A stretch of DNA of 64,000 bases. Origin: Sepiola atlantica. Taxonomy: Eukaryota > Mollusca > Cephalopoda > Sepiida > Sepiolidae. The stretch's first letter is position 1. Every line of letters begins with the position of its first letter. The notes below the pieces were generated by a model. It saw only the letters and a list, made by a program, of their open reading frames with translations, did not search any database and had not been told where the DNA came from. Made by a program: the position numbers and the translations under genes. Below, piece after piece: positions 36,034 through 48,359 of this stretch. The stretch lies in the NCBI GenBank assembly GCA_963556195.1, contig OY744525.1:77721844-77785843 (forward strand). Direction: 5' to 3'.

Positions 36034-36605
36034 TTGTACCCTACGTAGATGCTTACATTTAATGGTTGTCTAATACAATTATTTAAAAACTCTATAATAT
36101 ACAAATGAGTGTTGAATCAAAACACTATATATCTCATTTTAAATAAAAAATAATTATTTTTCATCTAAAAAATTTTTATTACTGCAAATTCATTTAGATA
36201 ATTAACATTAAGATTAATTTTGTAAAACTACATTTTACAAATAATTAATAATTAATTTTACTTACAGTATTTAATTCTATTACTTAATTTAAAAAATAAT
36301 ATATTCAGTAAATATTAGTAACCGTAACATATATTCTCAAAATTAATATAGATTAACTGATGTGATTTTTTTAAGTGGCACTGTTTAAAATGTTAAAATA
36401 TGCAGAAAAATACAGACGTTTTTCTAAGCAAATTAATAATAATATTGTTTTAACTAGAAACTTAACAAATTAATAATAATATTGTTTTCACTAAAAAAAT
36501 TTTCAAATTTTTAAAATATAATATAGTTTATTGGGAGAAAAAACTAAAATAACATTGTCTCGTTTTTCTTTGTTACATAGAGTCAAACTATAAGAGTCTG
36601 CTGAA
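36034..36605 (+). other. Gene 3 3' UTR and intergenic DNA
   Basis: AT-rich and similar to the region after gene 2, supporting duplication of the whole interval. No other gene seen. Confidence 0.5.
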
Positions 36606-36996
36606 GCAGCAATAGAAAGAAGAAAGCAGATCTTGACAGAAGAATAGCTTCCATTGTAAATTAGTGTTTTGGTGTTTTTAATATTTAATTAATAATCAAA
36701 TAGTTTTTCTTACATATATATGTTTCCATTACTTTTATGAATTTTGAAAATTTTATTTTATGAAATTCTTCAGTTATCAGCATTTAAAAAAATGTTATAT
36801 AGCTATTTCGTAGTCTTCAATTAGAAATGACTGGCCTACCACAAAGAACGTATAGTAGCCATTACACAGGCATCACAGTGCATAGGACATGTAGTTTCTT
36901 TGTAAAAGACACTAAAATGTTGAATTATCAGATTATTATAAAGTATACATCAATTGTTATAACTTCTACTTGGTGTGAGAAGATTTAAAAACAAAG
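36606..36996 (+). promoter_or_regulatory. Gene 4 promoter module and non-coding first exon
   Basis: Block A is at 36606-36648 (GCAATAGAAAGAAGAAAGCA). Block B at 36851-36892 is TATAGTAGCCATTACACAGG then CATAGGACAT. The donor ACAAAG/GTAAAT is at 36996/36997. Nearly identical to gene 3. Confidence 0.7.
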
Positions 36997-37716
36997 GTAA
37001 ATTCAAATTTTATTTAATTTATTTTCTATAATAAAGAATATAAGAGATATACATATAAAAACTATGATCGACCATTGTTATCTTGACAAATCTATTTGAT
37101 TATAACTAGAAAAGCACTTTATCTTTGATAGATTATTTTGAAATATTTTTCAAACATTTTGAAATATTTTTTTGTTAAAATTGATTCTTTTACAATCTCT
37201 TTTATGTTTACAATAGATAAAACATCAAAAATGTATACATATATTTTGTCAAATATAAGTAATATTTGAATATCGTTCGTGCATCCATGTTGGGAATCTT
37301 TTTCATAAATTATAATGCCATGTTAATATTGACATGTAAATAATATAACAAAATAATGTTGTATGCTGCCAAATATTTAGAATGTTTTCATGACAATTGT
37401 TATTCATTTTTTTAATATTTAAAAAATAAGTGTGTTATTTATTTACAAAATAAAGAAAAATAGATTGAGTATTTTTTTTGGTTTAATATTGTCAAAGTAG
37501 TATTTGGTATTTACAGAAGATCCGGCTAAATACATTACATTTCTGGGCCTCTTAGTTGACAACTTGGATTTCACACATGCATATACTTTATATATACATG
37601 TATATAATCAAATTTTACAGCTGGAGATCTTTGGCAATGTTATCTAAATAAATTGCATATATTTGTTTTATCATAGCCATAGTAACTTTTGATGATTTAT
37701 ACTTTTTAAAATCCAG

Positions 37717-40161
37717 ATGCTAACATTCTGCATATTTTTTATTTTATATTTTTTATTTAAGATGCTGAAGATATTTCTGAAAACTTGTATGAACTTCTAT
37801 ATCTTACACCTTTGTGTGTGTATAGATCTCACTTACTATGTAGAAGAAGGGAAAAGTCCAGGTACTTACCTGGGAGATGTTGCTAATGACTCACTTGTGA
37901 TGAAGGACATATCACCTCAAGATTCTCACCAAATTAGTTTTGGTCTTTTGCAAAAAGGTGCCACGAGCATTTCACCATTATTCCGAATCTCTGAGAAATC
38001 TGGCAAACTCTACACTGCGCAAACATTAGATGCTGAGTCTTTGTGCCTCTTCAATAAGAAATGTTTTCAAATGGTTGACGTAGCAGTGAGGAAAGGAACC
38101 ACTGTATTCAAATTATTAGAAATAAAAGTAAATATTAAAGATATCAATGATCATCAACCAGAATTTAATGAAAAACAAGTAAATCTCAAGTTTAGTGAAG
38201 ATGATCGAAAAGGAGCTAGAAGATCAATTCCTAATGCAATCGACAAAGATGTGGGAATTATTAATTCTCAAATATCCTATGAACTTATAAAACATAGTAA
38301 ACAATCTTTTTCTTTATTTGTATCTAAAAGTGTTGATGGGGAATCAAAGCTGACTATAATTTTAGAAAAACCTCTTGATAGAGAAGTAAAAGACTCTTAT
38401 ATTCTTCAAGTGATTGCTAAAGATGGCGGTTCTCCACCTAAAGAAAGTGTTTTAAATGTTGACGTTATTGTCACAGATGTTAATGACAATATTCCTGTTT
38501 TCTCACAGAAAGTTTACAATGTCTCAATCCAACATAATCATGAAGAAGCAAAACCTGTTACTGTATTGTCTGCCACAGATTTGGACTCTGGAATTAATGG
38601 CAGAATATATTACCACACAAATATGAAAACAAATGAAATGACAAGAAATGCCTTTAAATTGAATGAACAAACAGGTGAACTATTTCTAAACAAGAAAGTT
38701 ACTTTAAAAAAAGATTTGGTTTATGAATTGTATGTTGAAGCTTCAGATGGGGGAAAACCTCCTTTAATTTCATTAGCAAAAGTTTTAATAAATGTGATCA
38801 ATGAACAAAATAATGCCCCAATTATTGATGTAAATTTCTTCTCAACATCAAAGGAAAACACAGTTGATGTTTCTGAGAACATAAAAGTTGGCAGTTTCAT
38901 TGCTTATGTGAAAGTAAGTGATGAGGATGCTGGTCAAAATGGAGAGGTGAACTGTGAAATTAAACATGATAAATTTCAATTGCAAAACATGGGAACCAAG
39001 AAATACCAAGTAATAGTGAAAACTCTTTTAGACAGGGAAACTGAAGAGCACCACAGTATAATTATCAAATGTCAAGACAAAGGATCTCCTCCTCTTCAAA
39101 GCAAAAGGACATTTTCTGTACATGTCATTGATGTTAATGATGTAGAACCAGTGTTTTCAAAACAATTATTTAAATTCTTCATTGATGAAAACCAGAGATC
39201 TAAAATTCCTATTGGCACCGTCAATGCCACAGATCCAGACTTGGGACTTGGAGGTAAACTGTCTTTTTCTTTACTGACAACCAATAAACAATTTGTACCA
39301 TTTCGAATCACTGAAACTGGATTAATCTCTTCAATTATGTCTTTAGACCATGAGTTTCAAGATACTTATAATTTTGAAGTGTTTGTAAAAGACAAAGGAA
39401 GTCCATCATTGAATAACACAGTGAATGTGATTGTTAAGGTGAGAGATGAAAATGATAATGCTCCATATTTCACATTTCCCAGTGTTAATCCTTATAATAT
39501 GGATGTAACATATTACCCCCATCATACAAAGAACATCAGCCAGATAAAGGCATCAGACAGTGACAGTCAAGAGAATGCATTTCTAAAATATGAAATAATC
39601 AGAGGCAATAGCAAACAGATATTCAGCATCAACCAGTACACTGGTTTGTTATGTTCAACTCATGTCCTAAGCCAACAAGATGCTGGCTCATATGAGCTGG
39701 AGTTTCTAGTGAAGGACAGTGGTAGCCCAGTTCTATCAGCCAGAACTACTGTATATTTGACACTGACTGTAAGCAACAAGACATCAGAAATGTTAAATGC
39801 TGTTAACATCAAAAAAGATAACAAGATCCACCTGACTTCAGCAATTATCATTGTGTCTGTAGCAGTGACAATAGCTGTGATCATTACAGCTTCAATCTCA
39901 GTGTGTATCCTTCGCTGTTGCAATCCTCGAAGTGTTCCAGTAGCAGAAGGCGGATATGTGAGTAGTGGTCAGAGACATTTGATAAGTCCTCCTTACCCAG
40001 CAAATCCTTGGTCTAATGTTGCTCTTCCTACAAGTGATGCAGTTGGTATGAGAAGAAGCAGCCAACCACCAACGCCCAGAATGCAAACCCATCCTTATGC
40101 TCAACAAATGTTATCATCTCAAACACCAAAACCACAGCCACTTGCAGACTCTGTTTCACAG
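37717..40161 (+). CDS. Protocadherin gene 4, exon 1 (EC1-EC6, TM; ectodomain class A)
   Basis: The acceptor AAATCCAG ends at 37716, directly before an ATG that opens the frame (815 codons, 965-aa protein). A second in-frame ATG at 37762 matches the start and signal peptide of gene 3 (MLKIFLKTCMNF) and gives 800 codons and 950 aa. The second is the more likely signal peptide, since the extra 15 residues only add another hydrophobic stretch. Six EC repeats follow, with linkers DINDHQPEF, DVNDNIPVF, NEQNNAPII, DVNDVEPVF and DENDNAPYF, then the shared helix and tail. The tail has HPYAQQ, lacking three residues found in genes 1, 2 and 5, as does gene 6. Exons 2 and 3 are at 40301-40463 and 42978-43267. 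The ectodomain pairs with gene 3 but the cytoplasmic exons pair with gene 1. Confidence 0.95.
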
Positions 40162-40300
40162 GTGAGTCAAATATTCATTATTATATTACCCTTTTATTTG
40201 CATTTTTTGTTTGTACTATTTTGTAAATGATTTAATTTAGGCTTTTTAGTATGATTTTCATCCCTGTCTTTATTTTATTAATGTTTTACTTTCTATTTAG

Positions 40301-40463
40301 ATGTATATTCAAGATGTGGCATTGCCATCTGGTAGTGACAGGAACCAGAAAAAAGTTGGCAGAATGCAAAACTATTCTAGTAGAAATTCTATAAAATCTT
40401 CTCACGATGATAACAGACAAGCTTGGAATAGTAGAACCACAAGACCAATTGAAGGCTTGACAG
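40301..40463 (+). CDS. Protocadherin gene 4, exon 2 (cytoplasmic, type a)
   Basis: A 163-nt exon between TATTTAG and ACAG/GTGAGT. It starts MYIQDVALPSGSDRNQKK as in gene 1 and ends RPIEGLT. The preceding intron is only 139 bp. Phase 0 in, phase 1 out. Confidence 0.9.
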
Positions 40464-40744
40464 GTGAGTCATGAAAGATAATTGCTTTTATATACTTTGC
40501 TTTTTTTTACCTCATATAGTTTTTTTATACAAATCAACACATGTAATAAAATATTAGTACATGCCATTCATTTTTTTTAGAATAAATTTAAAGACTACCA
40601 AAAACGTTCTTTTTAATGTTCAAAGTAATTTTATTTCAATAGGTTTATTATTTGTTTTATAGATTTCCCTATTTATAAATTATAAAAATAATTTTGATAT
40701 TATATTTTTAGATTATTTGACTGAGATATATATATTTGCATTAT

Positions 40745-40860
40745 TTAGATTATTCGGATGACTGGTCTCATCTTGGATGTTATTCTCACAACGTTTCAGT
40801 CGATGTAACCTTCGACCTTCTTCAGGTGCATCTTGTCGAACTCTGGAATCTTTCTGCTGA
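40745..40860 (-). mobile_element. Penelope-like fragment with hammerhead-like boxes
   Basis: On the minus strand, CTGAAGA (40825-40819) and GAAAC (40797-40793) flank a 21-nt segment whose ends can pair (GTCGA with TCGAC). This is the box II - stem II - box III order of a hammerhead ribozyme. Stem I is not evident and the cleavage-site triplet is uncertain. Similar sequence lies at 32836-32960, 33930-34000 and 48940-48985. Confidence 0.45.
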
Positions 40861-40999
40861 ACTCAGGAATCTGTACGGAATTTCGTATAGAACGCTTTAT
40901 TTAATCCATTGGGGCAATTTGTTCTCGTTCTGTACAGATTGAATCCAGCCAATTCATTATTCAATGGAATGAGAAAGTTAAGCTTATGTTTCAGCTATG

Positions 41000-41720
41000 C
41001 AAGATGAAGAACATAGTGTGTGATTCCCATACATCTTACAGATTGTGCATTCACATGTCTACTAGCAACTGATTGAGGAAAGAAAAGGAGATTTTGCCGC
41101 TGTTAAGGTAGACTTATTTACAGCATTTGCCTTGGACTCCTATGCAGCGTATGCACAGTTTGTGGCCTCGGACTAGATGTTTTCTTGGTAGATCTGCAAA
41201 AGCTTTCTGACCATATCCAACAGCTTCTACACAATTCTTTCTGAATGAGATGAACATTGCTAGCTTGACAAAGCAAGAATCATGTTAAAAGATCACTTGC
41301 CCTAACTTGCATTAATTACAATGATGTGAGGCAGGATGCATCAAGAAAGACCAGATGATAAACACCAAGACAAGATGTTTTGAATGCAATAGACTAAACC
41401 CTGAAGCCAGAGATTTTCTAAAGCCAGAGATTTTCTCATTTGACATGGTAGAAGAAAAACAGTGGACTTCAGAAAATTGGTATGCATTGTTTTTAATTTG
41501 GTAGATGGGCCATGTTTATCAGGACTGCCCAAAGGAAAAGAGTCAGAGGACAACAGCTATGCCCCAACTTCCTCTCTGGACAAAATGTAAACTCGGCACT
41601 GCCAACCGTAAGAATAGATATGTGTGAGAAAAGTTGTTTTGCAGGTGCTTTTGCACAATAGTCAGCCAAAAGATTTAAGTTCCAACCTAAATTCATGTTT
41701 TAAAATGGGCCTTACTTATG
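41000..41720 (+). mobile_element. Decayed gag-like retroelement fragment
   Basis: Plus-strand readings include FALDSYAAYAQFVASD and then, after stops, CFECNRLNPEA and GHVYQDCPKE, which resemble the capsid region and split CCHC zinc knuckle of LTR-retrotransposon Gag. Stops and frameshifts are frequent. No pol is attached. The assignment is tentative. Confidence 0.4.
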
Positions 41721-42059
41721 GGGTGTTAACCACTGTTAATTTCAGTTGAACAGTAATATTGAATTATAAATGCATTCAGATTGCATCTGCAATTAATAGA
41801 AAGATGTTAGCAAACGATTATTTTTAATGTCTTTTATTAAAATAAGTGCAACACGAAGTTGTATGTGTAATGACCTATAATAGCCAGAAATAAAATTATC
41901 AAGTTTTTATTTATATTTCTTTATTTTGTTATGTAACAGTTTTTGTATAATACATGATTATTATAATTCTTTAAAAAATTATTTAATTTGAAATATTTTT
42001 ATCAGCATTTATTAATAACTATTTTATTTATAATTTATTTTTTGTTAATGTTTGCTTTA

Positions 42060-42560
42060 AATTGTTGCAATTATATAGGAACTAATCTTGACATCAAGTG
42101 TCAGACTATCTCTTATAATAATCTTAATAAAAGAATCGTCAAATCAAAGAAACAAGCCCTTCTATAAATGAGAAATGATATATTTAAGTGACCTACACCA
42201 TTGGGTGTAGGTTGCTAGAAGTTAAAAACAGTGAAGAAAGGAAAAGTAACAATACAGGTCAACTGCCTAAAGTCTTTTCTTTGGAGCAGTAGAAGATAGC
42301 CTTGCTCAGTATCTAGCCGACAGGGGTAGGAGAGAGGATGTATTTCTTCATGGGTGCCTGGAAGTTCTTTGCCTGACCTGCAATTCCCTAAATGTTCGGA
42401 TGTAGTCCTTTAAAGGTCCGGTTGAAATTAATATGCTCAGGAGTCTGACTAATCATCACCTGGCCAAACACCCTTGCTAGAGCTGCTCTCTGCCAGAGGA
42501 AAGAAATGTCAATGTTTATCACTGCTATAACTACATATTTCTGATTTTTCCTGTTACTTT
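42060..42560. other. Gene 4 intron, unidentified block
   Basis: A less AT-rich block with a short palindrome (CCTACACCATTGGGTGTAGG, 42192-42211). It is probably old mobile DNA; nothing coding is recognised. Confidence 0.35.
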
Positions 42561-42977
42561 TTTATGTCAAGTTGTATATATGTAATCAATTCTGCAAAAT
42601 TTGTACTAATTTTGAAAATTTGTATTATTTCTTGGAAATGTTAATTTTTTAAATATGAATAAATAAGTATATTAGTTTTCTTGTGCTTGACACTGTGATC
42701 AATTTAAAATTAAATTATTTTTTAGTAGAAAAATATACCTTAACATCGTCTGTTAATATTTAAAGTAAAAATAAATGCATTGTCCTTTTTATAGCTACAT
42801 TTTATTCGAGGTTTAAATAAATGATATTCAGTATTTATTTAAGAAAACTTTACATTACAATAAGACCCATCGTGATGTCAGAAGACTTTAGTAGCATTAG
42901 ATGATATTTATATGTAAATTCCAAAATTGAAGTTTCTCAAACATGAAATTAATGATCCTGTTACTTTTTTTTTTCAG

Positions 42978-43267
42978 ATATATACCCTTCCCAATATTGC
43001 AATCCTCCTCCATCACAAATTGATCAATGTCCTACAATAGAAACAAGACCCTTAGGACAGACTGTCAGCTACCCCAGTGATACAACAATAGTAGCAAGAG
43101 GTTTCTACACACCCTACATGAATGACAACAGTCCTCATGCAGATGCAAAGTCTGACTCTGGTGCTGACAACAATAGTTTATCTAGTAGACAGTTACAATC
43201 AAGAAATATATCTGCAAGTGGTAGTCAGTCTTCAATCAACAGACCACTACCACCCTTACCATCCTAA
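42978..43267 (+). CDS. Protocadherin gene 4, exon 3 (cytoplasmic C-terminus, type a)
   Basis: 290 nt after TTTTTTTCAG. It reads DIYPSQYCNPPPSQID and ends INRPLPPLPS-TAA, nearly identical to gene 1 exon 3 although their ectodomains and promoters differ more. RPLPPLP fits the class I SH3 ligand consensus. Confidence 0.92.
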
Positions 43268-43913
43268 AAATAATGTGCCATTATTTCAATCACTAACATA
43301 CATATATATTTAAACAAAACTTCTATGATTTTCAAAATTAATTCGAAACTAATTTTAAAAAATCTAAACTTGATTAAATGTTTTTGGATAAAAGCATTGC
43401 TTCTTTTGTATACCTATTAAAATTAGATATTTCTATCTTTATTTGTTAAAGTATTTCTTTATATTATCAAGTATTATACAATTTTTTATGCTGCCTTATT
43501 TACCTTTGTTTTGAGATCAGTTTTTGTTTAATTAGTACTTAAAATCATTTATTTTCTTTTACTGAATGTTTCTTGTAATCTTATATTTTGCAAATTACAA
43601 GATAATTGAATATCCACATACTTCATAAAAAACTTCCAGGAAAGCATTGCTTTAAATTTCAGTTTGTGGAGATATAGCTTCTATTTATACGATTTGATGA
43701 TTAAATGAATGATCATAACCAAATGATGGCCTGTAACATCCTTTTAAAATATTGGTATCATAATGTTCTTTTCATTATTAATGCCAAAAAAAGAAATTAA
43801 AAAAAAAAATGAATGCAATAAATTAAACTAAATTTAGTGAAATTTAAAGCAGTATCAGAATATAAGTACATACATTATGTATTTCTTGTAGAATTTGTTA
43901 AAAAGACAACATG
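43268..43913 (+). other. Gene 4 3' UTR and intergenic DNA
   Basis: Begins with the same AATAATGTGCCATTATTT-type sequence as gene 1. AT-rich, no gene. The stretch to the next promoter module aligns in general with 15423-16098. Confidence 0.5.
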
Positions 43914-44303
43914 CCAGCAATGATAGAAAGAAAGGAGTAGATTATGAGGGATGAATAGAATTATTTCTAATGCATCTTGGGATTTACTTTTTTTCCTTAA
44001 TTAATTTATATTTAATTCAATTTTTATTTGTCTTTATCAAAATAATACACATTAATAAGTATATTAAAAATAAATAATTAAAATAAAAATCTGTTGTTTT
44101 GGTTTCGTAGATAATAATGCCTTGCTCTATTCTCTCAAGAGTGTTTATATCAGCCATTTTACAGACTGCATATAACATAGGACTGCTGGATAATATATAG
44201 CATGAAACAAAGGAAAACATGTCACCATGATGGAATAAAGTAGTATTATATGAAGTGTTCTCAGTGTTGCTGTTATATAGTATAAACAGTTTTTAGAAAA
44301 AAG
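43914..44303 (+). promoter_or_regulatory. Gene 5 promoter module and non-coding first exon
   Basis: Block A is at about 43914-43960. Block B at 44149-44190 is CAGCCATTTTACAGACTGCA then ACATAGGACTGCTGG. The donor AAAAAG/GTAAGT is at 44303/44304. Matches gene 2 almost base for base, including ATATGAAGTGTTCTCAGTGT downstream of block B. Confidence 0.7.
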
Positions 44304-44900
44304 GTAAGTTGCTTTTATCTAATTTTACTAATTTTTTCATATATTCTAGTACAAAAAGACCAGAAAAAACTATAAAAATGAATAGTGAGATATTTATCAT
44401 CGGCCAAAACGTACAGAAAATGCATACTCCATATGATTTTAGTCAAAGTAACTATTCAGTATATTCACTATGTATGATGTTTACTATTCATTTAGCATTC
44501 TTTATGGTAAACATTGTATTGTTTCAATATTTTTTTCTCATGATGAATATTTTTTAAGCTATTTTGTCATAAATTAACTTAAATTTTGATGACTTTAAAT
44601 TAAAATACTTGAATGTTTGAATATCTCTAGAATATTTAATGAAATTGAACATTTATTGTTTTTATTTTCAATTATTATATATACATATATATATTTAAAT
44701 TATGTCACTTTTATTATCATGGTTTTACATAAATCTTTATTCAATTTATTTAATATTTGTAAATTGAGCCGTTTAATAATTATAATATTAACAAATAAAT
44801 CTTTAATAATTCTAACCAACTTGCTTGTAGTTGTTCTTATTGCAAATACACCATTACACTTTATAGTGTTTCATATGTGTTATTGTTCAATTATTTTATC

Positions 44901-44977
<77 letters not shown>

Positions 44978-45127
44978 TTATTTATTATACTATGCAAAAT
45001 TATAAAATATTTCTTGAAATTTGTTTAGTATTATAATTTTATATATGAATGGTGTTCTTCTTAAGAACTGTTCACCTAGTCAAAATATATATTTTGATTC
45101 TAAAATATTTTTCATTTCATATTTCAG
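44304..45127 (+). repeat. Gene 5 first intron with long (TA)n tract
   Basis: (TA)n spans about 44907-44972. Open frames across it are products of the repeat. The acceptor ATTTCAG ends at 45127. Confidence 0.65.
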
Positions 45128-45205
45128 TGATTGCAATCTTTCATCATAATGATAATTAATTACCATGTAATTACCCAGAAACAATTTTCATCATCAATTA
45201 CAATA

Positions 45206-47599
45206 ATGTTAACTGCATTTACTTTGCTCTCTCTATTGAATTTGTCTGAGTGCATAGACCTTACATATTATGTTGAGGAAGGGAAGAGTCCTGGTACCTA
45301 TTTAGGAGATATAGGTCTTGACTCAGAAGTGATGAAAGACACAGCTCCAGACAAACAGAACAAAATTACTTTTAGCCTATTGCAACAAAGTCTCATTGGT
45401 ACTTCTCCGATGTTTAGAATTTCAGAAAAATCAGGAAAACTCTACACAGCCCAAACTCTGGATGCTGAGACTACTTGTACTTTTAAAAAAGAATGTTTTA
45501 AAATGGTTGACATTGCTGTTCAAAAAGCAACAACTGTTTTTAAGTTGTTAGAAGTGAAAGTGATTATACAAGACATTAATGATCATCAACCTGAATTTCC
45601 AGATAAACAAGTCAATATCGAATTTGATGAAGGTGACCGCAAAGGAATGAGAAAAATTATCACTAATGCAATAGACAGAGATGTTAGTGTTCTCAATTCT
45701 CAATTAACATATCATCTGAAAAGAAACAAAGATGAACCTTTTTCATTATCAGTTGCAAAAAATGTGGATGGTACATCAAGATTGGATATAAATTTAGAAA
45801 GCCAACTTGACAGAGAAGTAAAAGATAGCTATAAGATTCAAGTCATTGCAAAAGATGGTGGCTCTCCACCGAAACAGAGTACATTAGATGTTCTTATTAC
45901 AGTGACAGATGTCAATGATAATGCTCCAATCTTTACTCAAGATGTTTATAATGTTACTGTTAACAACATGGTTGATACTAATAAAGCTGTGGCAGCATTA
46001 TCGGCAAAAGATTCAGATTCAGGAAAAAATGGAATGGTTTCATATTATTTCAGTAGTAAAACTTCAGATATTGGGAAAAACATTTTTCAAATAAATGAAC
46101 ATTCTGGAGAAATATTTTTCAGTAAAAAAATAGAATTCATGCAGCAATCAACATATGAACTATATGTTAAGGCTGAAGATAAAGGTGACCCTCCACTCAG
46201 TTCTATTGTAATGGTTGTAGTAAATTTAATTAACCAGCAGAATAATCCTCCAAGTATTAAAGTAAATTTTGTTTCAACATCAAAGGACAACACGGTTGAT
46301 ATTTCTGAAGACATAAAAGTTGGGAGTTTCATTGCATATGTGAAAGTCATTGACCCGGATATTGGCAATGATGGAGAGGTGAGTTGTTACCTGACACATA
46401 AAAAATTTCAGCTTCGAAATATGGGTACACAGAAATATCAAGTTATAGTAAAAGATTATTTGGACAGAGAGAAAAATAACCATCATGATATTATCATCCA
46501 TTGTAAAGATAAAGGAAATCCCCCATTGAAAAGTAGAAGTAAATTCTCAGTTCAAGTGACAGATGTTAATGATGTGCAGCCACAGTTTTCAAAACAGTCA
46601 TTTAAATTCTTCATTGATGAAAACCAAAGATCTAAAATTCCTATTGGCACCATCAATGCCACAGATCCAGACTTGGGACTTGGAGGTAAACTGTCTTTTT
46701 CTTTACTGACAACCAATAAACAATTTGTACCATTCCGAATCACTGAAACTGGATTAATCTCTTCAATTATGTCTTTAGACCATGAGTTTCAAGATACTTA
46801 TAATTTTGAAGTGTTTGTAAAAGACAAAGGAAGTCCATCATTGAATAACACAGTTAATGTGATTGTTAAGGTGAGAGATGAAAATGATAATGCTCCATAT
46901 TTCACATTTCCCAGTGTTAATCCTTATAATATGGATGTAACATATTACCCCCATCATACAAAGAACATCAGCCAGATAAAGGCATCAGACAGTGACAATC
47001 AAGAGAATGCATTTCTAAAATATGAAATAATCAGAGGCAATAGCAAACAGATATTCAGCATCAACCAGTACACTGGTTTGTTATGTTCAACTCATGTCCT
47101 AAGCCAACAAGATGCTGGCTCATATGAGCTGGAGTTTCTAGTGAAGGACAGTGGTAGCCCAGTTCTATCAGCCAGAACTACTGTATATTTGACACTGACT
47201 GTAAGCAACAAGACATCAGAAATGTTAAATGCTGTTAACATCAAAAAAGATAACAAGATCCACCTGACTTCAGCAATTATCATTGTGTCTGTAGCAGTGA
47301 CAATAGCTGTGATCATTACAGCTTCAATCTCAGTGTGTATCCTTCGCTGTTGCAATCCTCGAAGTGTTCCAGTAACAGAAGGCGGATATGTGAGTAGTGG
47401 TCAGAGACATTTGATAAGTCCTCCTTACCCAGCAAATCCTTGGTCTAATGTTGCTCTTCCTACAAGTGATGCAGTTGGTATGAGAAGAAGCAGTCAACCT
47501 CCAACACCCAGAATGCAAACCCATCCTTACTCAAGCGCTCAACAAATGCTGACCTCTCAAGGACCAAAACCACAGCCACCATCAGACTCTGTTTCACAG
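45206..47599 (+). CDS. Protocadherin gene 5, exon 1 (EC1-EC6, TM; ectodomain class B)
   Basis: 798 codons from the ATG at 45206, chosen because it gives a compact signal peptide (MLTAFTLLSLLNLSECI) before DLTYYVEEGKSPG; an in-frame ATG at 45149 would add 19 residues. EC1-EC4 are nearly the same as gene 2 (LLQQSLIGTSPMF, CTFKKEC), but the start of EC2 is FDEGDRKGMRKI where gene 2 has FEENVVPGTKI. The EC4/EC5 linker is DVNDVQPQFSKQSF, which looks like the unconverted class B form; after it the DNA is the common sequence. The helix is at about 689-713. The EC6 segment has SDNQENA where the other five have SDSQENA. Exons 2 and 3 are at 51735-51891 and 53332-53621, total 946 aa. The frame runs past the donor to 47743. 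Confidence 0.95.
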
Positions 47600-47699
47600 G
47601 TAAGTGATTTTATTTTATACATTTTGTTAATTAGACTATCACATTTTATGATGATGTATAAAAAGATTGATATTTTTTACATTTATTTTATTATATTGC

Positions 47700-47932
47700 T
47701 TCATATATATATATATATATCAGGACCGGCGACACAGTTATAAAAGTAGGGAGGCTCTCCTAAAAAGTGGGGGGGGGGGGGCGGTTAAACACATGCATAT
47801 ATAACTTCATTATTGATGACCGTAAAGTGGGGGGGGGCAAGTGAAAAAGTGTGTGGGGGGGAGCTGTAGCCCCCTGCCCCCCCCCCCCGTGCCGCCGTCC
47901 ATGTATATATATATATATATATATATATTGCT
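47700..47932. repeat. (TA)n tracts bounding a G/C-run insertion
   Basis: (TA)n at about 47704-47720 and 47903-47929 enclose about 180 bp containing several long G runs and one C run (CCCTGCCCCCCCCCCCC). The layout suggests a small element inserted in a TA repeat. It lies shortly after the exon 1 donor of gene 5. Confidence 0.5.
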
Positions 47933-48359
47933 TGTTATTTTATTAATATAGAGAGAATGATATTGTAGTACTGAAGTTATGCACTGAAAAATAAAATGTG
48001 TGAATCATTGGATAAGTCAGATCCTTAATAACATCTATTTATGAAAATCCGCATTTTTTAGTTACAAAAGACCCTTATAACCAATATTTTTTATGTTTTA
48101 CAGCTCCCTTAAAACTAGCCCAACTAGGTATTAAGAATGGCATATACATATAGTAGCAATGTGCTACCATAGTCTTTTTCACTTGTTTCTTTTCACACTG
48201 TTTTTCTCCTAATTTTTCTATCTATAACTGTCTTCTTGACATGTTTCTTCTGTTTTTCTATCAAACACAGTCAGGTAAACCTCTCTTAGCTTCACTTTTT
48301 TAAATGTTTATTTTAATATTTTATACTAGCAGTTATTACTTTGTGTCAGATATGTTGAA

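Noticed and set aside
44617..44976. A 119-codon open frame in gene 5 intron 1
   Set aside because: It ends in a (TA)n tract translating to IY repeats and the rest is AT-rich intron, so it is accidental.
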